Shown here piece by piece: positions 27,300 to 35,442 of a stretch of DNA of 64,000 nucleotides. Source of the stretch: Pseudoteredinibacter isoporae_A. GTDB lineage: Bacteria > Pseudomonadota > Gammaproteobacteria > Pseudomonadales > Cellvibrionaceae. Positions within the stretch are counted from its first letter, which is position 1. Each line of letters starts with the position of its first letter. The stretch spans positions 1,240,001-1,304,000 of the forward strand of contig NZ_BAABWJ010000001.1 in NCBI RefSeq assembly GCF_040372805.1, in the 5' to 3' direction. Under the pieces are notes generated by a model. That model had not been told where the DNA came from, ran no database searches, and was given only the letters and a program-made list of their open reading frames with translations. The position numbers were made by a program, and so were the translations under genes.

Positions 27300-27312
27300 T
27301 CTGGAGTCAATT

Positions 27313-27783
27313 ATGGAACAACTCACACAAGAACGTCCCAATGAAGTGCCCAGCCTGGCTGTGCCAGTTGCCGGCTTTACCCTGCTCTTGCCGACCATTT
27401 CGGTAGCGGAAATGGTTCCGTATCGTAAATCGCGTTTTATTCCTGCCGAACAAGAGGCGACTGGTTTTCTTGGGCGCTATGAGTGGCGTGATCAGAAAGT
27501 GCCGCTGCTGTCTTTTGAGGAGTTGAACGGTTTACCGCGCGGTGAGGTCTCGGGTTATAACCAGGTGGCAATCATCAACGCCACGGGTGTTAACTCCGAA
27601 CTTGCCTATGTGGCGGTTATCGCTCAGGGTATTCCCCACGTTGCTCGAGTAACGCCAGAGGCGATTCAGGAACTGACGGATGCGGATGATTTTCCCTACG
27701 TCAAAATGACCGTTGTGGTGGAGGGTCAGGAAGCGGTGATCCCGGATGTACCGGCATTGGAAGTAACTGCCGCCGAACTGTAG
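27313..27783 (+). CDS. chpC: CheW-like adaptor (ChpC)
   Basis: 156 residues from the ATG at 27313 with GGAG ten bases upstream; the longer frame from 27229 overlaps chpB and adds a basic leader. A single CheW domain: VPVAGFTLLLPTISVAEMV, FLGRYEWRDQKVPLLSFEEL (the strand that normally carries NLRG is altered) and VAVIAQGIPH. In Pseudomonas ChpC couples other receptors to ChpA. It is the last gene of the pilG operon here; chpD and chpE are absent, and rsmE converges 20 bases on. Confidence 0.88.
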   Translation: MEQLTQERPNEVPSLAVPVAGFTLLLPTISVAEMVPYRKSRFIPAEQEATGFLGRYEWRDQKVPLLSFEELNGLPRGEVSGYNQVAIINATGVNSELAYVAVIAQGIPHVARVTPEAIQELTDADDFPYVKMTVVVEGQEAVIPDVPALEVTAAEL

Positions 27784-27803
27784 ATTGTGTGAGTCTGTTT
27801 AAT

Positions 27804-28529
27804 TTAAAAATCGCCCCAGTACTGCTGCAGCAGACTGAGTGCCACCAATGGGGCGGTTTCGGTTCGCATAACTCTGGGCCCCAGAGTTAACGGTGCAAAG
27901 CCTGCCTCTCTGGCCGAATCAATCTCTGTTTCGCTCAAACCGCCTTCTGGTCCAATCAAAATACACGCTTTGTCGACAGATTTGCCGGGGTCCAGACCTT
28001 CGCTGTCGCGATGATGAAGCACCCATTTTTCCCCATCGAGAGGCTGGCTAAGAAAAGTACCCAGAGCTAAAGGGGAACGTAATTGTGGTAAACGATTGCG
28101 CTGGCATTGTTCACAAGCGCTGATCAAAATCTGCTGCCAGTGTTGATGTTTTTTCTCCAGCCGCGGGCCGCTTAATTTGACTTCCGTGCGTTCCGTGAAC
28201 AGTGGTGTGATTTCACTCACACCCAGTTCGCACGCTTTTTGAAGCACCCAGTCCATGCGATCGCCCCGAGAAACACCAATCGCCAAATGACTGTGCAGCG
28301 GGGACTCCCGGTCGTCCGTGTTATGCTCGGTAATCGTTACCTGAGTGACTTTTTTGCCGACCTCATGAATAATAGCCGAGTATTCGCCCCCTTGAGCGTT
28401 AAATAGGATTAATTCTCGCCCAGGCGTCATGCGCAGCACTTTGCCAAGATGGCGTGAGGCGGCCTCTTCCAGGCGGATGGTCGAGCCAATTTGCAATTGT
28501 TGTGGGGTGTAGATTCTCGGAATGCGCAT
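27804..28529 (-). CDS. rsmE: 16S rRNA (uracil-1498-N3)-methyltransferase
   Basis: 241-residue SPOUT-class methyltransferase that methylates U1498 in the decoding region of 16S rRNA. An N-terminal PUA-like domain (MRIPRIYTPQQL, then HLGKVLRMTPG) precedes the knotted SAM-binding domain with ILIGPEGGLSETEID and the C-terminal LGPRVMRTETAPLVAL. Length is typical. Convergent with chpC, and 88 bases from a divergent response-regulator gene. Confidence 0.95.
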   Translation of the reverse strand: MRIPRIYTPQQLQIGSTIRLEEAASRHLGKVLRMTPGRELILFNAQGGEYSAIIHEVGKKVTQVTITEHNTDDRESPLHSHLAIGVSRGDRMDWVLQKACELGVSEITPLFTERTEVKLSGPRLEKKHQHWQQILISACEQCQRNRLPQLRSPLALGTFLSQPLDGEKWVLHHRDSEGLDPGKSVDKACILIGPEGGLSETEIDSAREAGFAPLTLGPRVMRTETAPLVALSLLQQYWGDF

Positions 28530-28617
28530 AGCTTAATAGCTGGAGAGCTTGTTAATTTCAGCGACTGGGCGCCAGTGGCTGGCCATAATAACAGAATCGG
28601 CCGGTCAAACCTAAGAT

Positions 28618-29271
28618 ATGGATGTAGTGATGAAAGCGACCTTGTTGATTGTAGAAGACTGTGAAGCCGCTCGCGAGCGATTGGAAACGGCCATTATTGA
28701 AGGCGGTGAATTTCGTCTGGTGGGCTCTGTGGGTACTTTCAAAGCCGCCGCCGCAATGTTGGAAAACTCTTCCCCGGATATTCTTCTGACGGACCTCGAT
28801 TTGCCTGATGGCAACGGTATCGATCTAATCAAGATGCTTCGTCACAGTAAGGTCAGCACTCAGCTGGCGATTGTTATCACTATTTTTGGTGATGAAGCCC
28901 ATGTGATCAATGCACTGCGAGCCGGTGCGTCCGGGTATCTTTTGAAGGACGATGAGTTCTTTGAAATCAATAGCGCGATTAAGCAAATGCAGGAAGGTGG
29001 TGCGCCTATCAGTCCGGGTGTGGCTCGTTACCTGTTGCAGGAATTTAAGCCGGCACCTGCCAATGAGGAAGAAACCCATAACAGTTTGAGCGAGCGGGAA
29101 CACGAGATCCTGTTGCTGGTGAGCAAGGGGTATACCTCAAAAGAAATTGGCAATATGTTGAATGTTTCTTTCCACACAGTGAATGCCCACGTCAAAAATA
29201 TTTACAAAAAACTCGCGGTCACCAATCGCACGGGGGCCATTTATGAAGCCACGAAAAAAGGCATAATTTAG
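28618..29271 (+). CDS. NarL/LuxR-family response regulator
   Basis: 217-residue two-domain regulator. The receiver (about 1-125) has LIVEDCEAA, phosphoacceptor Asp59 in LLTDLDLPDGNG and Lys in YLLKDDE. The LuxR helix-turn-helix (about 150-215) has LSEREHEILLLVSKGYTSKEI and VSFHTVNAHVKNIYKKL in separate parts. A second start at the fifth codon (28630) is equally possible. It begins a four-gene array with a TonB-dependent receptor, a periplasmic protein and a NarX-type kinase (33.6 kb end), and that kinase is its obvious partner. The TonB receptor starts 16 bases downstream. Confidence 0.93.
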   Translation: MDVVMKATLLIVEDCEAARERLETAIIEGGEFRLVGSVGTFKAAAAMLENSSPDILLTDLDLPDGNGIDLIKMLRHSKVSTQLAIVITIFGDEAHVINALRAGASGYLLKDDEFFEINSAIKQMQEGGAPISPGVARYLLQEFKPAPANEEETHNSLSEREHEILLLVSKGYTSKEIGNMLNVSFHTVNAHVKNIYKKLAVTNRTGAIYEATKKGII

Positions 29272-29287
29272 AGGCCCATCGTTAAGC

Positions 29288-31273
29288 GTGTTTACCCAAA
29301 GAATAGCTCTGCCATTTGCTCTACTGGCCAGTTTGCCGGTATGGGGAATGGATGAATCTCTCGAACTGGATTTGCCGGTGGTGATCAGTGCCAGCCGTTT
29401 GAACCAGTCCATTTTGCACAGCCCTTCTGCCGTTACTGTCATCGACAGGAATATGATCGCGGCGACGGCCTATACTGATATTGCCGATGTTTTGAGACTG
29501 GTGCCAGGCTTCCAGGTTCTGCGTGCAGATGGACGGACCTATTCAGTGAACTCACATGGTGGGGGATGGGAGTTTAATAATCGTCTGCAGGTATTGGTAA
29601 ATGGTCGCACAGCGTATCTGCCGACCTTGTCAGTCGTTGACTGGGATACCTTGGGTGTTCACATCAAAGACATAGAACGAATCGAAGTGGTACGTGGCCC
29701 TTCAGCCTCGGCCTACGGCTCAAATTCATTTTCTGCCGCGATCAATATCATCACTCGAGAGCCCAGCTTGAGCGATCCTTATCGTTATTCGGTACGCGTT
29801 GGTAACAAAGGCGAACGTGAGTATCAGGCGAGCTGGTCTGATCAAAATGACTATCTGGATTACCGGGTGACCTTGTGGAAACGAAGGTCAAATGGACTGG
29901 ATAACTTCCACGATTTTAAAGACCACGACAATTTCAGTTTTGCAGGGGTGAGTCATCTTGAGGATGGTTCCAGCCTTGATATGGAATTCCATTTTTACAA
30001 CGGTGAAACCGGCGCCGCAGAATTTCCTGAGTTTCGACCGCGTGATCGCAAGGTCAACGGTTTCTCGGCCAAACTGGCCTGGCAGAAAAATTACAGTGCG
30101 AACAGTGATTTCGGCATCAAAGCCTACTACAGTGATCGCGATGAAGACGATCTCACTTTTACCATTCCGTTGAATGAGATCATTGGCGTGAGCCGTGAAG
30201 TTTTCCAGGCAGTTACCGGCTCTGATGACATCGATTATCGTACGGGCTACAGTACCCATAAGGGCCGTCGAGCGGATTTGGAAGGACAGTATAACTGGCA
30301 CAATGAACAGGGTTTCAAAGCGGTTTTGGGACTGGGTATTCGTCAGGACTTTTTGAAGAGTATTTCCTACTTTCCACAAAAGGGAGAAGTCGAAGAAACC
30401 AGTTTACGCAGTTTTATCAATGTGCAACAGCCATTGCCGAAAGCGTTTATGTTGAATCTCGGTTTGCTGTATGAGTACTCTGCCGACTTTGGCAGTCACT
30501 GGTCGCCACGTTTAAGTTTGAACTGGGATTTCAAACCTCAGCAAAGTATTCGCATTGGCGCCTCACAAGCTTATCGCCAAGCCTCATTGTTGGAAGCCAA
30601 CTTCGATACTCAAACCGTTTTGTCGAACGGTTTTCTACTCGATCAACGTTACATCTCTGACGATGAATTGCGCGCGGAAAAAATCGTCAACTTCAATATC
30701 GCCTATCAGGGCAAGCGAGGCTTTTGGCAGTGGGAGATCAGTGCCTATCGCGAAGCGCTGGACTATATGATTGATTATGCGGTGGATCAGTCTGTGATTG
30801 ATGCCCTGATGAACTTTTCAACCCGCGTAGGCAATTATGACAGCTACGACAGTCGCGGCATTGAGGGTGAAATCAGCTACCGCCCTCAGTTAAACAAGTT
30901 TATTCGTTTTCAGTTCAACCGCGGCAGCAGTCACCATTACTCGCTATTGCGCTTAAACCCATCTGTGACAAGAATCTATAAAGATAGGGCACCGAAGTGG
31001 AGTGCGGGCCTGTTTATGTCCTACCCGATCAGAGAATGGCAAGCAGGCTATTCGATCCAGTACATGGACAATGTCTACTGGGATGGTTTTGGTGACCGTG
31101 TGAAGTCCTATACCCGTATGGATTTCTCTCTGGCCCGAACCTGGGAAATTGGTGACAAGGAACTGGAGTTAAAATTTGGTGCATTGTCGTTTAATGACTC
31201 ATACCAAGAATTTAATGAGGAATTGTCTATTGATCCTCAATACTATCTCGGTATCACCCTGGCTAAGCGCTAG
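29288..31273 (+). CDS. TonB-dependent outer-membrane receptor (sensor-array linked)
   Basis: 661 residues from a GTG at 29288, with a short signal peptide (hydrophobic core about 6-20). The plug domain (about 30-160) has VVISASRLNQSIL (TonB-box-like region), AVTVIDRNMI, VLRLVPGFQVLRADG, IERIEVVRGPSASAYGS and INIITRE. A beta-barrel of about 500 residues ends in YYLGITLAKR rather than the usual terminal aromatic. At 661 residues it is in the small range for the family. There is no N-terminal signalling (STN) domain. The stop codon touches the start of the next gene, so expression is tightly linked. Ligand unknown. Confidence 0.9.
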   Translation: MFTQRIALPFALLASLPVWGMDESLELDLPVVISASRLNQSILHSPSAVTVIDRNMIAATAYTDIADVLRLVPGFQVLRADGRTYSVNSHGGGWEFNNRLQVLVNGRTAYLPTLSVVDWDTLGVHIKDIERIEVVRGPSASAYGSNSFSAAINIITREPSLSDPYRYSVRVGNKGEREYQASWSDQNDYLDYRVTLWKRRSNGLDNFHDFKDHDNFSFAGVSHLEDGSSLDMEFHFYNGETGAAEFPEFRPRDRKVNGFSAKLAWQKNYSANSDFGIKAYYSDRDEDDLTFTIPLNEIIGVSREVFQAVTGSDDIDYRTGYSTHKGRRADLEGQYNWHNEQGFKAVLGLGIRQDFLKSISYFPQKGEVEETSLRSFINVQQPLPKAFMLNLGLLYEYSADFGSHWSPRLSLNWDFKPQQSIRIGASQAYRQASLLEANFDTQTVLSNGFLLDQRYISDDELRAEKIVNFNIAYQGKRGFWQWEISAYREALDYMIDYAVDQSVIDALMNFSTRVGNYDSYDSRGIEGEISYRPQLNKFIRFQFNRGSSHHYSLLRLNPSVTRIYKDRAPKWSAGLFMSYPIREWQAGYSIQYMDNVYWDGFGDRVKSYTRMDFSLARTWEIGDKELELKFGALSFNDSYQEFNEELSIDPQYYLGITLAKR

Positions 31274-32212
31274 ATGAGGGTCTGTTACCTTCTCTTGCTA
31301 TTTCTTCTTGTCGGCAGTACCTCGGGGTTTGCTGATATTCACATCCTTGTGCCTGAAAACCGGCCGGCCCTGATTGAAGCGGCGGAAGAAATCAAACACG
31401 CTATTCGTCAAAAGGGGGTTCAGGAAGATGAGCTGCACCTCCAGCTCGGGCTGGAAAATACCACGCCGGCGTTTCAAAACCATGATTTAATTCTGACCCT
31501 GGGCCCCCAGGCGGCCAGTTATGCCCTGCAGAATTCCAAACACAATGTACTGATTTTTACGTATGTAGAAGAAGCGTTCATCCGAGAAAAAACGGCGGCT
31601 CGAAAACCAGGCAGCTGGGCCGCAGTGGTCATCAATCAGCCATTGGTCCGAATGCAAAAGCTTGCTGACTTGTTATTGCGCGAGCGAAACAAGAAAACCG
31701 TACTGATTGCCAATAGCCTGAACAACGATTTGGTCAATCAGCAGGTTGCCAACTTGCCCGTTGAGCCGAATGTTCACATTCTTCATCGCAGCATCGAGGC
31801 GAATGCAAGAGACATTGCCAGATTAGAAGACGAGTTCTACCAGGCTGGTTTGGTATTGGCGCCCTTGGACCGAACATTATGGCGCGGGAAAAATGCTCGC
31901 CTGCTGTTGCACCAAGCTTACAGTTACAAAGTGCCGGTTATTGCCCATAGTCGAGCGTTCACCAAAGCTGGCGCTATGATGGCCTTGTATTTGGGTAAGT
32001 CAGAAGTTGCTGAAGAAACCGCTGAGTTGGCGTATACCTGGTTGGCGGCGAACAGCTTTGGCCAACAAGCCGTTATTTATCCAGCGGCGAATATTGATAT
32101 CAATGACAATATTGCCCGGGCGTTGCGTTTTGATCCGGATCGAATTCGTCAGCAAATCAAGGAAGGTGCATCACGTGAAGAAGTTCTAGGGAGGTACAGC
32201 AGTGCTCGCTAG
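31274..32212 (+). CDS. Periplasmic binding protein-like protein (ABC substrate-binding COG2984-like)
   Basis: 312-residue exported protein. Signal peptide about residues 1-20 (LLLLFLLVGSTSGFA). The rest looks like a two-lobed type I periplasmic binding protein: LILTLGPQAASYAL and VLIFTYVEEAFI in the first lobe, KTVLIANSLNNDLVNQQVA and LVLAPLDRTLWRGKNARLLL later, then KVPVIAHSRAFTKAGAMMAL. This matches uncharacterised ABC-type solute-binding proteins, but no permease or ATPase gene is present. It begins immediately after the TonB-receptor stop and overlaps the downstream kinase by 11 bases, suggesting it presents a ligand to that kinase. The family match is from pattern, with moderate certainty. 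Confidence 0.72.
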   Translation: MRVCYLLLLFLLVGSTSGFADIHILVPENRPALIEAAEEIKHAIRQKGVQEDELHLQLGLENTTPAFQNHDLILTLGPQAASYALQNSKHNVLIFTYVEEAFIREKTAARKPGSWAAVVINQPLVRMQKLADLLLRERNKKTVLIANSLNNDLVNQQVANLPVEPNVHILHRSIEANARDIARLEDEFYQAGLVLAPLDRTLWRGKNARLLLHQAYSYKVPVIAHSRAFTKAGAMMALYLGKSEVAEETAELAYTWLAANSFGQQAVIYPAANIDINDNIARALRFDPDRIRQQIKEGASREEVLGRYSSAR

Positions 32213-33611
32213 AAATATTCGAAGTCAGGTTTTATTTATTGCGCTGATGCCTTTGCTGCTGGTAGTGGCGGCGGTCAGTGTCTTTATGCTGTCTGAATCA
32301 CTGGATGATATTGAAAGCAGTTTGGAGCGAAGAGGAAATGACATTTCCACCCAAGCGGTATTGATGTCGGAATTTTATTTTTATACCGGTGATGTACAGC
32401 GCCTGAGCGAAATCGCGGGTATTTTGATTAATATTGAGGCCGTTAGCTCTGTTCGATTTGTGGATGCCAACAATAGGATTTTGGCTGAACAACGAAAGCA
32501 CAGCGAACACTTGAACAAAGATCGCTTGTTTATCATTCCAATATACAGCAAAGATGTCTCACCGGATGAGGTGTCGGCTTTGGCAGGAATTGATGATGAG
32601 CAGGAAGAACGGCTGGGCCAAATTGAAATTGCATTGTCCAGAGATGAGCATTCCAATCTCAGAGAAAAAGCCTATTTGCGGATCATGCTGGTTGCCGTGT
32701 CCGCGATAGCCTTGGGCGTGTTCATGGTTTATTTGTTTGGCCGCCGAATGAGTGGTTCTCTTTCCGAAATGGCCGCGGCCGCAAAGGCTGTTAAGATGGG
32801 GGACCTTGACCGTCGCAGCCCAGAAAACGGTGAAGGCGAAATTCTTGAGTTGCAGCGGTTGTTCAATCGAATGGTGGGCAGCTTGCAGGAGAATGAAGCT
32901 GATCTGCAAAATCGCATAGAACATGCGACCAAATCACTGAATGAATCGGTTGACGCCTTGTCTCGTAAAAACACTGAGCTGGAGCAGCAGCGTCAGGAAG
33001 CAATTGAATTGGAACGAAGCAAGGCCATATCCGATGAGCGTGCCCGAATCATGAAAGACATGCATGATGGCATTGGTGGGCAGTTGGTCGCCTCGCTGGC
33101 GATGATCGAAAAAGAGAGAAACAGTGAAATTCGAGACAATATTTCCTCTGCGTTGAGAGAATGTCTGGACGATTTTCGCCTGATTATTTTGTCATTGAAC
33201 GTGAGTGACAGTAACCTTCAGGCATTGCTGGCGGATTTTAAATATCGCATTAACAAAAAACTCAGCAAACTGAAGGTGAGGCTGAGTTGGCAAGTTGCCA
33301 TGGAAGTTGACCAGGTTAATATTCAACCCCAGCAGAGCTTGCATCTGCTGCGCATCCTGCAAGAGATATTTGCCAATATTCTAAAGCACAGTGAAGCCAA
33401 TGAAATTGTGTTGAGAGTGAGCTTGGACGGTCAATACGTACACTTGTCCGTAGATGATAACGGTCACTTTGAAGAGCCTGAGGACAAGGGTGGGCATGGC
33501 CTCAAAAATATGCATTGGCGAGCCGGCGAGCTGAAGGGCGTGTTTGCATTATGCAAAAATGAGCAGGGTGGTGCGAGTGCCAGCTTGTCGTTTCCGGTGG
33601 ATAGAGAGTGA
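32202..33611 (+). CDS. NarX/DegS-type sensor histidine kinase
   Basis: 469 residues from a GTG at 32202 that follows a strong Shine-Dalgarno (AGGGAGGT). Transmembrane helices at about 10-30 and 163-182 flank a periplasmic domain of about 130 residues. HAMP (about 183-235) and a coiled coil lead to a HisKA_3 domain with RIMKDMHDGIGGQLVASLA (His288). The HATPase domain has LQEIFANILKHSEA and VDDNGHFEEPEDKGGHGLKNM. HisKA_3 kinases pair with NarL-type regulators, and one opens this gene array. The start is embedded in the end of the periplasmic-protein gene, so the two are co-translated. Confidence 0.92.
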   Translation: MLARNIRSQVLFIALMPLLLVVAAVSVFMLSESLDDIESSLERRGNDISTQAVLMSEFYFYTGDVQRLSEIAGILINIEAVSSVRFVDANNRILAEQRKHSEHLNKDRLFIIPIYSKDVSPDEVSALAGIDDEQEERLGQIEIALSRDEHSNLREKAYLRIMLVAVSAIALGVFMVYLFGRRMSGSLSEMAAAAKAVKMGDLDRRSPENGEGEILELQRLFNRMVGSLQENEADLQNRIEHATKSLNESVDALSRKNTELEQQRQEAIELERSKAISDERARIMKDMHDGIGGQLVASLAMIEKERNSEIRDNISSALRECLDDFRLIILSLNVSDSNLQALLADFKYRINKKLSKLKVRLSWQVAMEVDQVNIQPQQSLHLLRILQEIFANILKHSEANEIVLRVSLDGQYVHLSVDDNGHFEEPEDKGGHGLKNMHWRAGELKGVFALCKNEQGGASASLSFPVDRE

Positions 33612-33629
33612 ATCATTTTCCAATGAGTG

Positions 33630-33671
33630 TTTTGGAACCACCAGCCGGAAATTCAGCTGGTGACTCCAAAA
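33630..33671. terminator. Long hairpin between convergent kinase and phoD genes
   Basis: Two nested perfect arms: outer TTTTGGA/TCCAAAA and inner CACCAGC/GCTGGTG, separated by an AC/AC internal loop, around a 10-base apical loop. It occupies the 78-base gap between two convergent genes, where a shared terminator is expected. Neither strand has a T-run after the stem, so intrinsic termination is uncertain and it may instead protect mRNA 3' ends. Confidence 0.5.
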
Positions 33672-33689
33672 GACCGTCAGTTTTCACCC

Positions 33690-35351
33690 TCAGGTGTAAG
33701 TCAGGCTATTGCCCTTCTTAATAATTTCAGCGCGTTTGATTCTTTCTACCTGATATTTTTCCGTCAGAATATCGGTCACACTGATAAAGTCGGCCCGAGC
33801 CTTTTGCTTATTCAGACTGAGTTTGACAAAGCCTCGATGCTGGCAATCAGTCCAGACAATTTCAGGATTGTGGTCGGCAACCAGCTTGTCCATCGCGCTG
33901 GCCGTTTTCGGGCCATAACTTTCAAAATCTCCCGGTGAGGTGATGCCAGCCGTGCCTATTTCAACACCCATGGCCTTCCCATTGTCATCGAATAATTGAT
34001 TGGTCCAAAAGCTGTGGCTATCGCCAGTCAGCACCAGGAGATCTTCAATGCCAAGTTTTTGGTTTTGCTCATAGAACGCTTGGCGGGCGCCGGGATAGCC
34101 GTCCCAAGTGTCAAGGTAAATGGGCAGATCCAACTCGCCAAGACGGCGGAACTGGGCATGTTCTTCCGCGACCGGGTCATAACCTTCCTGGCTTTTATTC
34201 TTCAAAAATTGACTTATGTCTGGCACATGGGTTCGTGCCATGGGAATTTGATTGCCCAGTAGATGCCACTGGCTGCTGTTGTTTTGCAGAGATTGATTGT
34301 AGAAATTCTGCATGTTTTCCGAAAGCATAGTCCGTTCCGGGTTGCCCAGCACCTGCTTGAGGAATAGATCCCGGTCTTCTTTGGTGGTGATTTTGCTTAA
34401 GTGATCTTTGTAATCTATCTGGATGCTGCGGCCGGTGTGTCGAGTTTCGAGGGTCAGCAGGCTGGCCAAATTGCCGAATTGGAAATGGCGCCAGAGTTGT
34501 TTTCGATTCAAGCCTTGCTCGGGTTCACGTATTGGCATCCATTCGTAATAGGCTTTCAGGGAGGCCTCGCGACGCTCTGACCAGTCACCTTCGTGGGCTT
34601 GGTGATTCTGTGCGCCTTGCATATAGGGGTTGTTAGTTGATTCATGATCATCCCAGGTCGGAATGAGTGGGTGTGCAGCGTGCATGAGCCGTGAGGCCAT
34701 ATCCGATTTGTATTGTGCATGGCGTTGGCGATAGTCAGCCAGGCTGAGAATTTCATGGGCTGGCTCATGGTTGCGGTTGATGGCTTTCCCTGTAGTGCCG
34801 CCATAGCCCTTATGGCCGTATTCATAAATATAATCGCCAAGGTGCAAAACGAACTGAACGTCCGGATCGGCTGCGATAACTTCATAGGCATTAAAATACC
34901 CAAACGGGAAATTTGAACAGGAGGCAATGGCGAAGCTCAACTGATCGATGTCTCCGTTGGGCAATGTTCGGGTGCGACCAGGTTCTGAGTAGACACCTTG
35001 GCATTTAAAGCGATAGTAATAGACTTGGCCTGCTCTAAGGCCTGAAACTGTCACTTTGATGCAGTGGTCGTGATGTTTATCAGCATGGCGAGTGCCACGT
35101 TGCAACACGTTTTGAAACTGACGGTCTGCCGCCAACTCCCACTCAACGACGTCATTGTCTTGCGCAACACTGACGCGAGTCCACAACAACACGCTGTCGG
35201 CCTGGGGTTCACCACTGGCGATGCCATGACTGAAAATAGTTTGCACATCGGCCTGTTGGCTGTGAGCCAGAACTTGGCCGATGAAGCTGCCGCTGCCTGC
35301 GGCGAGTAAACCAGATTGCAATAAGCGGCGTCGAGTTAAAGAGAGATTCAT
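33690..35351 (-). CDS. PhoD-family alkaline phosphatase/phosphodiesterase, Tat-exported
   Basis: 553 residues from the ATG at 35349-35351 (AAGGTC upstream); longer starts add a leader before the signal. The N-terminal twin-arginine signal LTRRRLLQSGLLAAGSG indicates folded export by Tat, consistent with a metal-loaded PhoD. The N-terminal PhoD domain (FSHGIASGEPQADSVLLWTR) and the metallophosphatase core with LHLGDYIYEYG, PTWDDHES and VLTGDSHSFW are complete. PhoD enzymes hydrolyse phosphomonoesters and diesters with calcium and iron. It lies downstream of a TonB-dependent receptor on the same strand. I found no convincing Pho box upstream. Confidence 0.9.
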   Translation of the reverse strand: MNLSLTRRRLLQSGLLAAGSGSFIGQVLAHSQQADVQTIFSHGIASGEPQADSVLLWTRVSVAQDNDVVEWELAADRQFQNVLQRGTRHADKHHDHCIKVTVSGLRAGQVYYYRFKCQGVYSEPGRTRTLPNGDIDQLSFAIASCSNFPFGYFNAYEVIAADPDVQFVLHLGDYIYEYGHKGYGGTTGKAINRNHEPAHEILSLADYRQRHAQYKSDMASRLMHAAHPLIPTWDDHESTNNPYMQGAQNHQAHEGDWSERREASLKAYYEWMPIREPEQGLNRKQLWRHFQFGNLASLLTLETRHTGRSIQIDYKDHLSKITTKEDRDLFLKQVLGNPERTMLSENMQNFYNQSLQNNSSQWHLLGNQIPMARTHVPDISQFLKNKSQEGYDPVAEEHAQFRRLGELDLPIYLDTWDGYPGARQAFYEQNQKLGIEDLLVLTGDSHSFWTNQLFDDNGKAMGVEIGTAGITSPGDFESYGPKTASAMDKLVADHNPEIVWTDCQHRGFVKLSLNKQKARADFISVTDILTEKYQVERIKRAEIIKKGNSLTYT

Positions 35352-35383
35352 ATCGTTGACCTTAAACATGTCAGGTAGTCTAG

Positions 35384-35419
35384 AAAACAACAAAGCCCCG
35401 GCGCCACAGACGCCGAGGC
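35384..35419 (-). terminator. Intrinsic terminator after the second TonB-dependent receptor
   Basis: On the minus strand GCCTCGGCG and CGCCGGGGC form a nine-pair stem (one G-U pair) with loop TCTGTGG, followed by TTTGTTGTTTT. It lies 24 bases beyond the receptor stop and just before the phoD start, so phoD may need its own promoter or depend on readthrough. Confidence 0.7.
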
Positions 35420-35442
35420 CAAACTGCCAATCGTTTTCAGCG

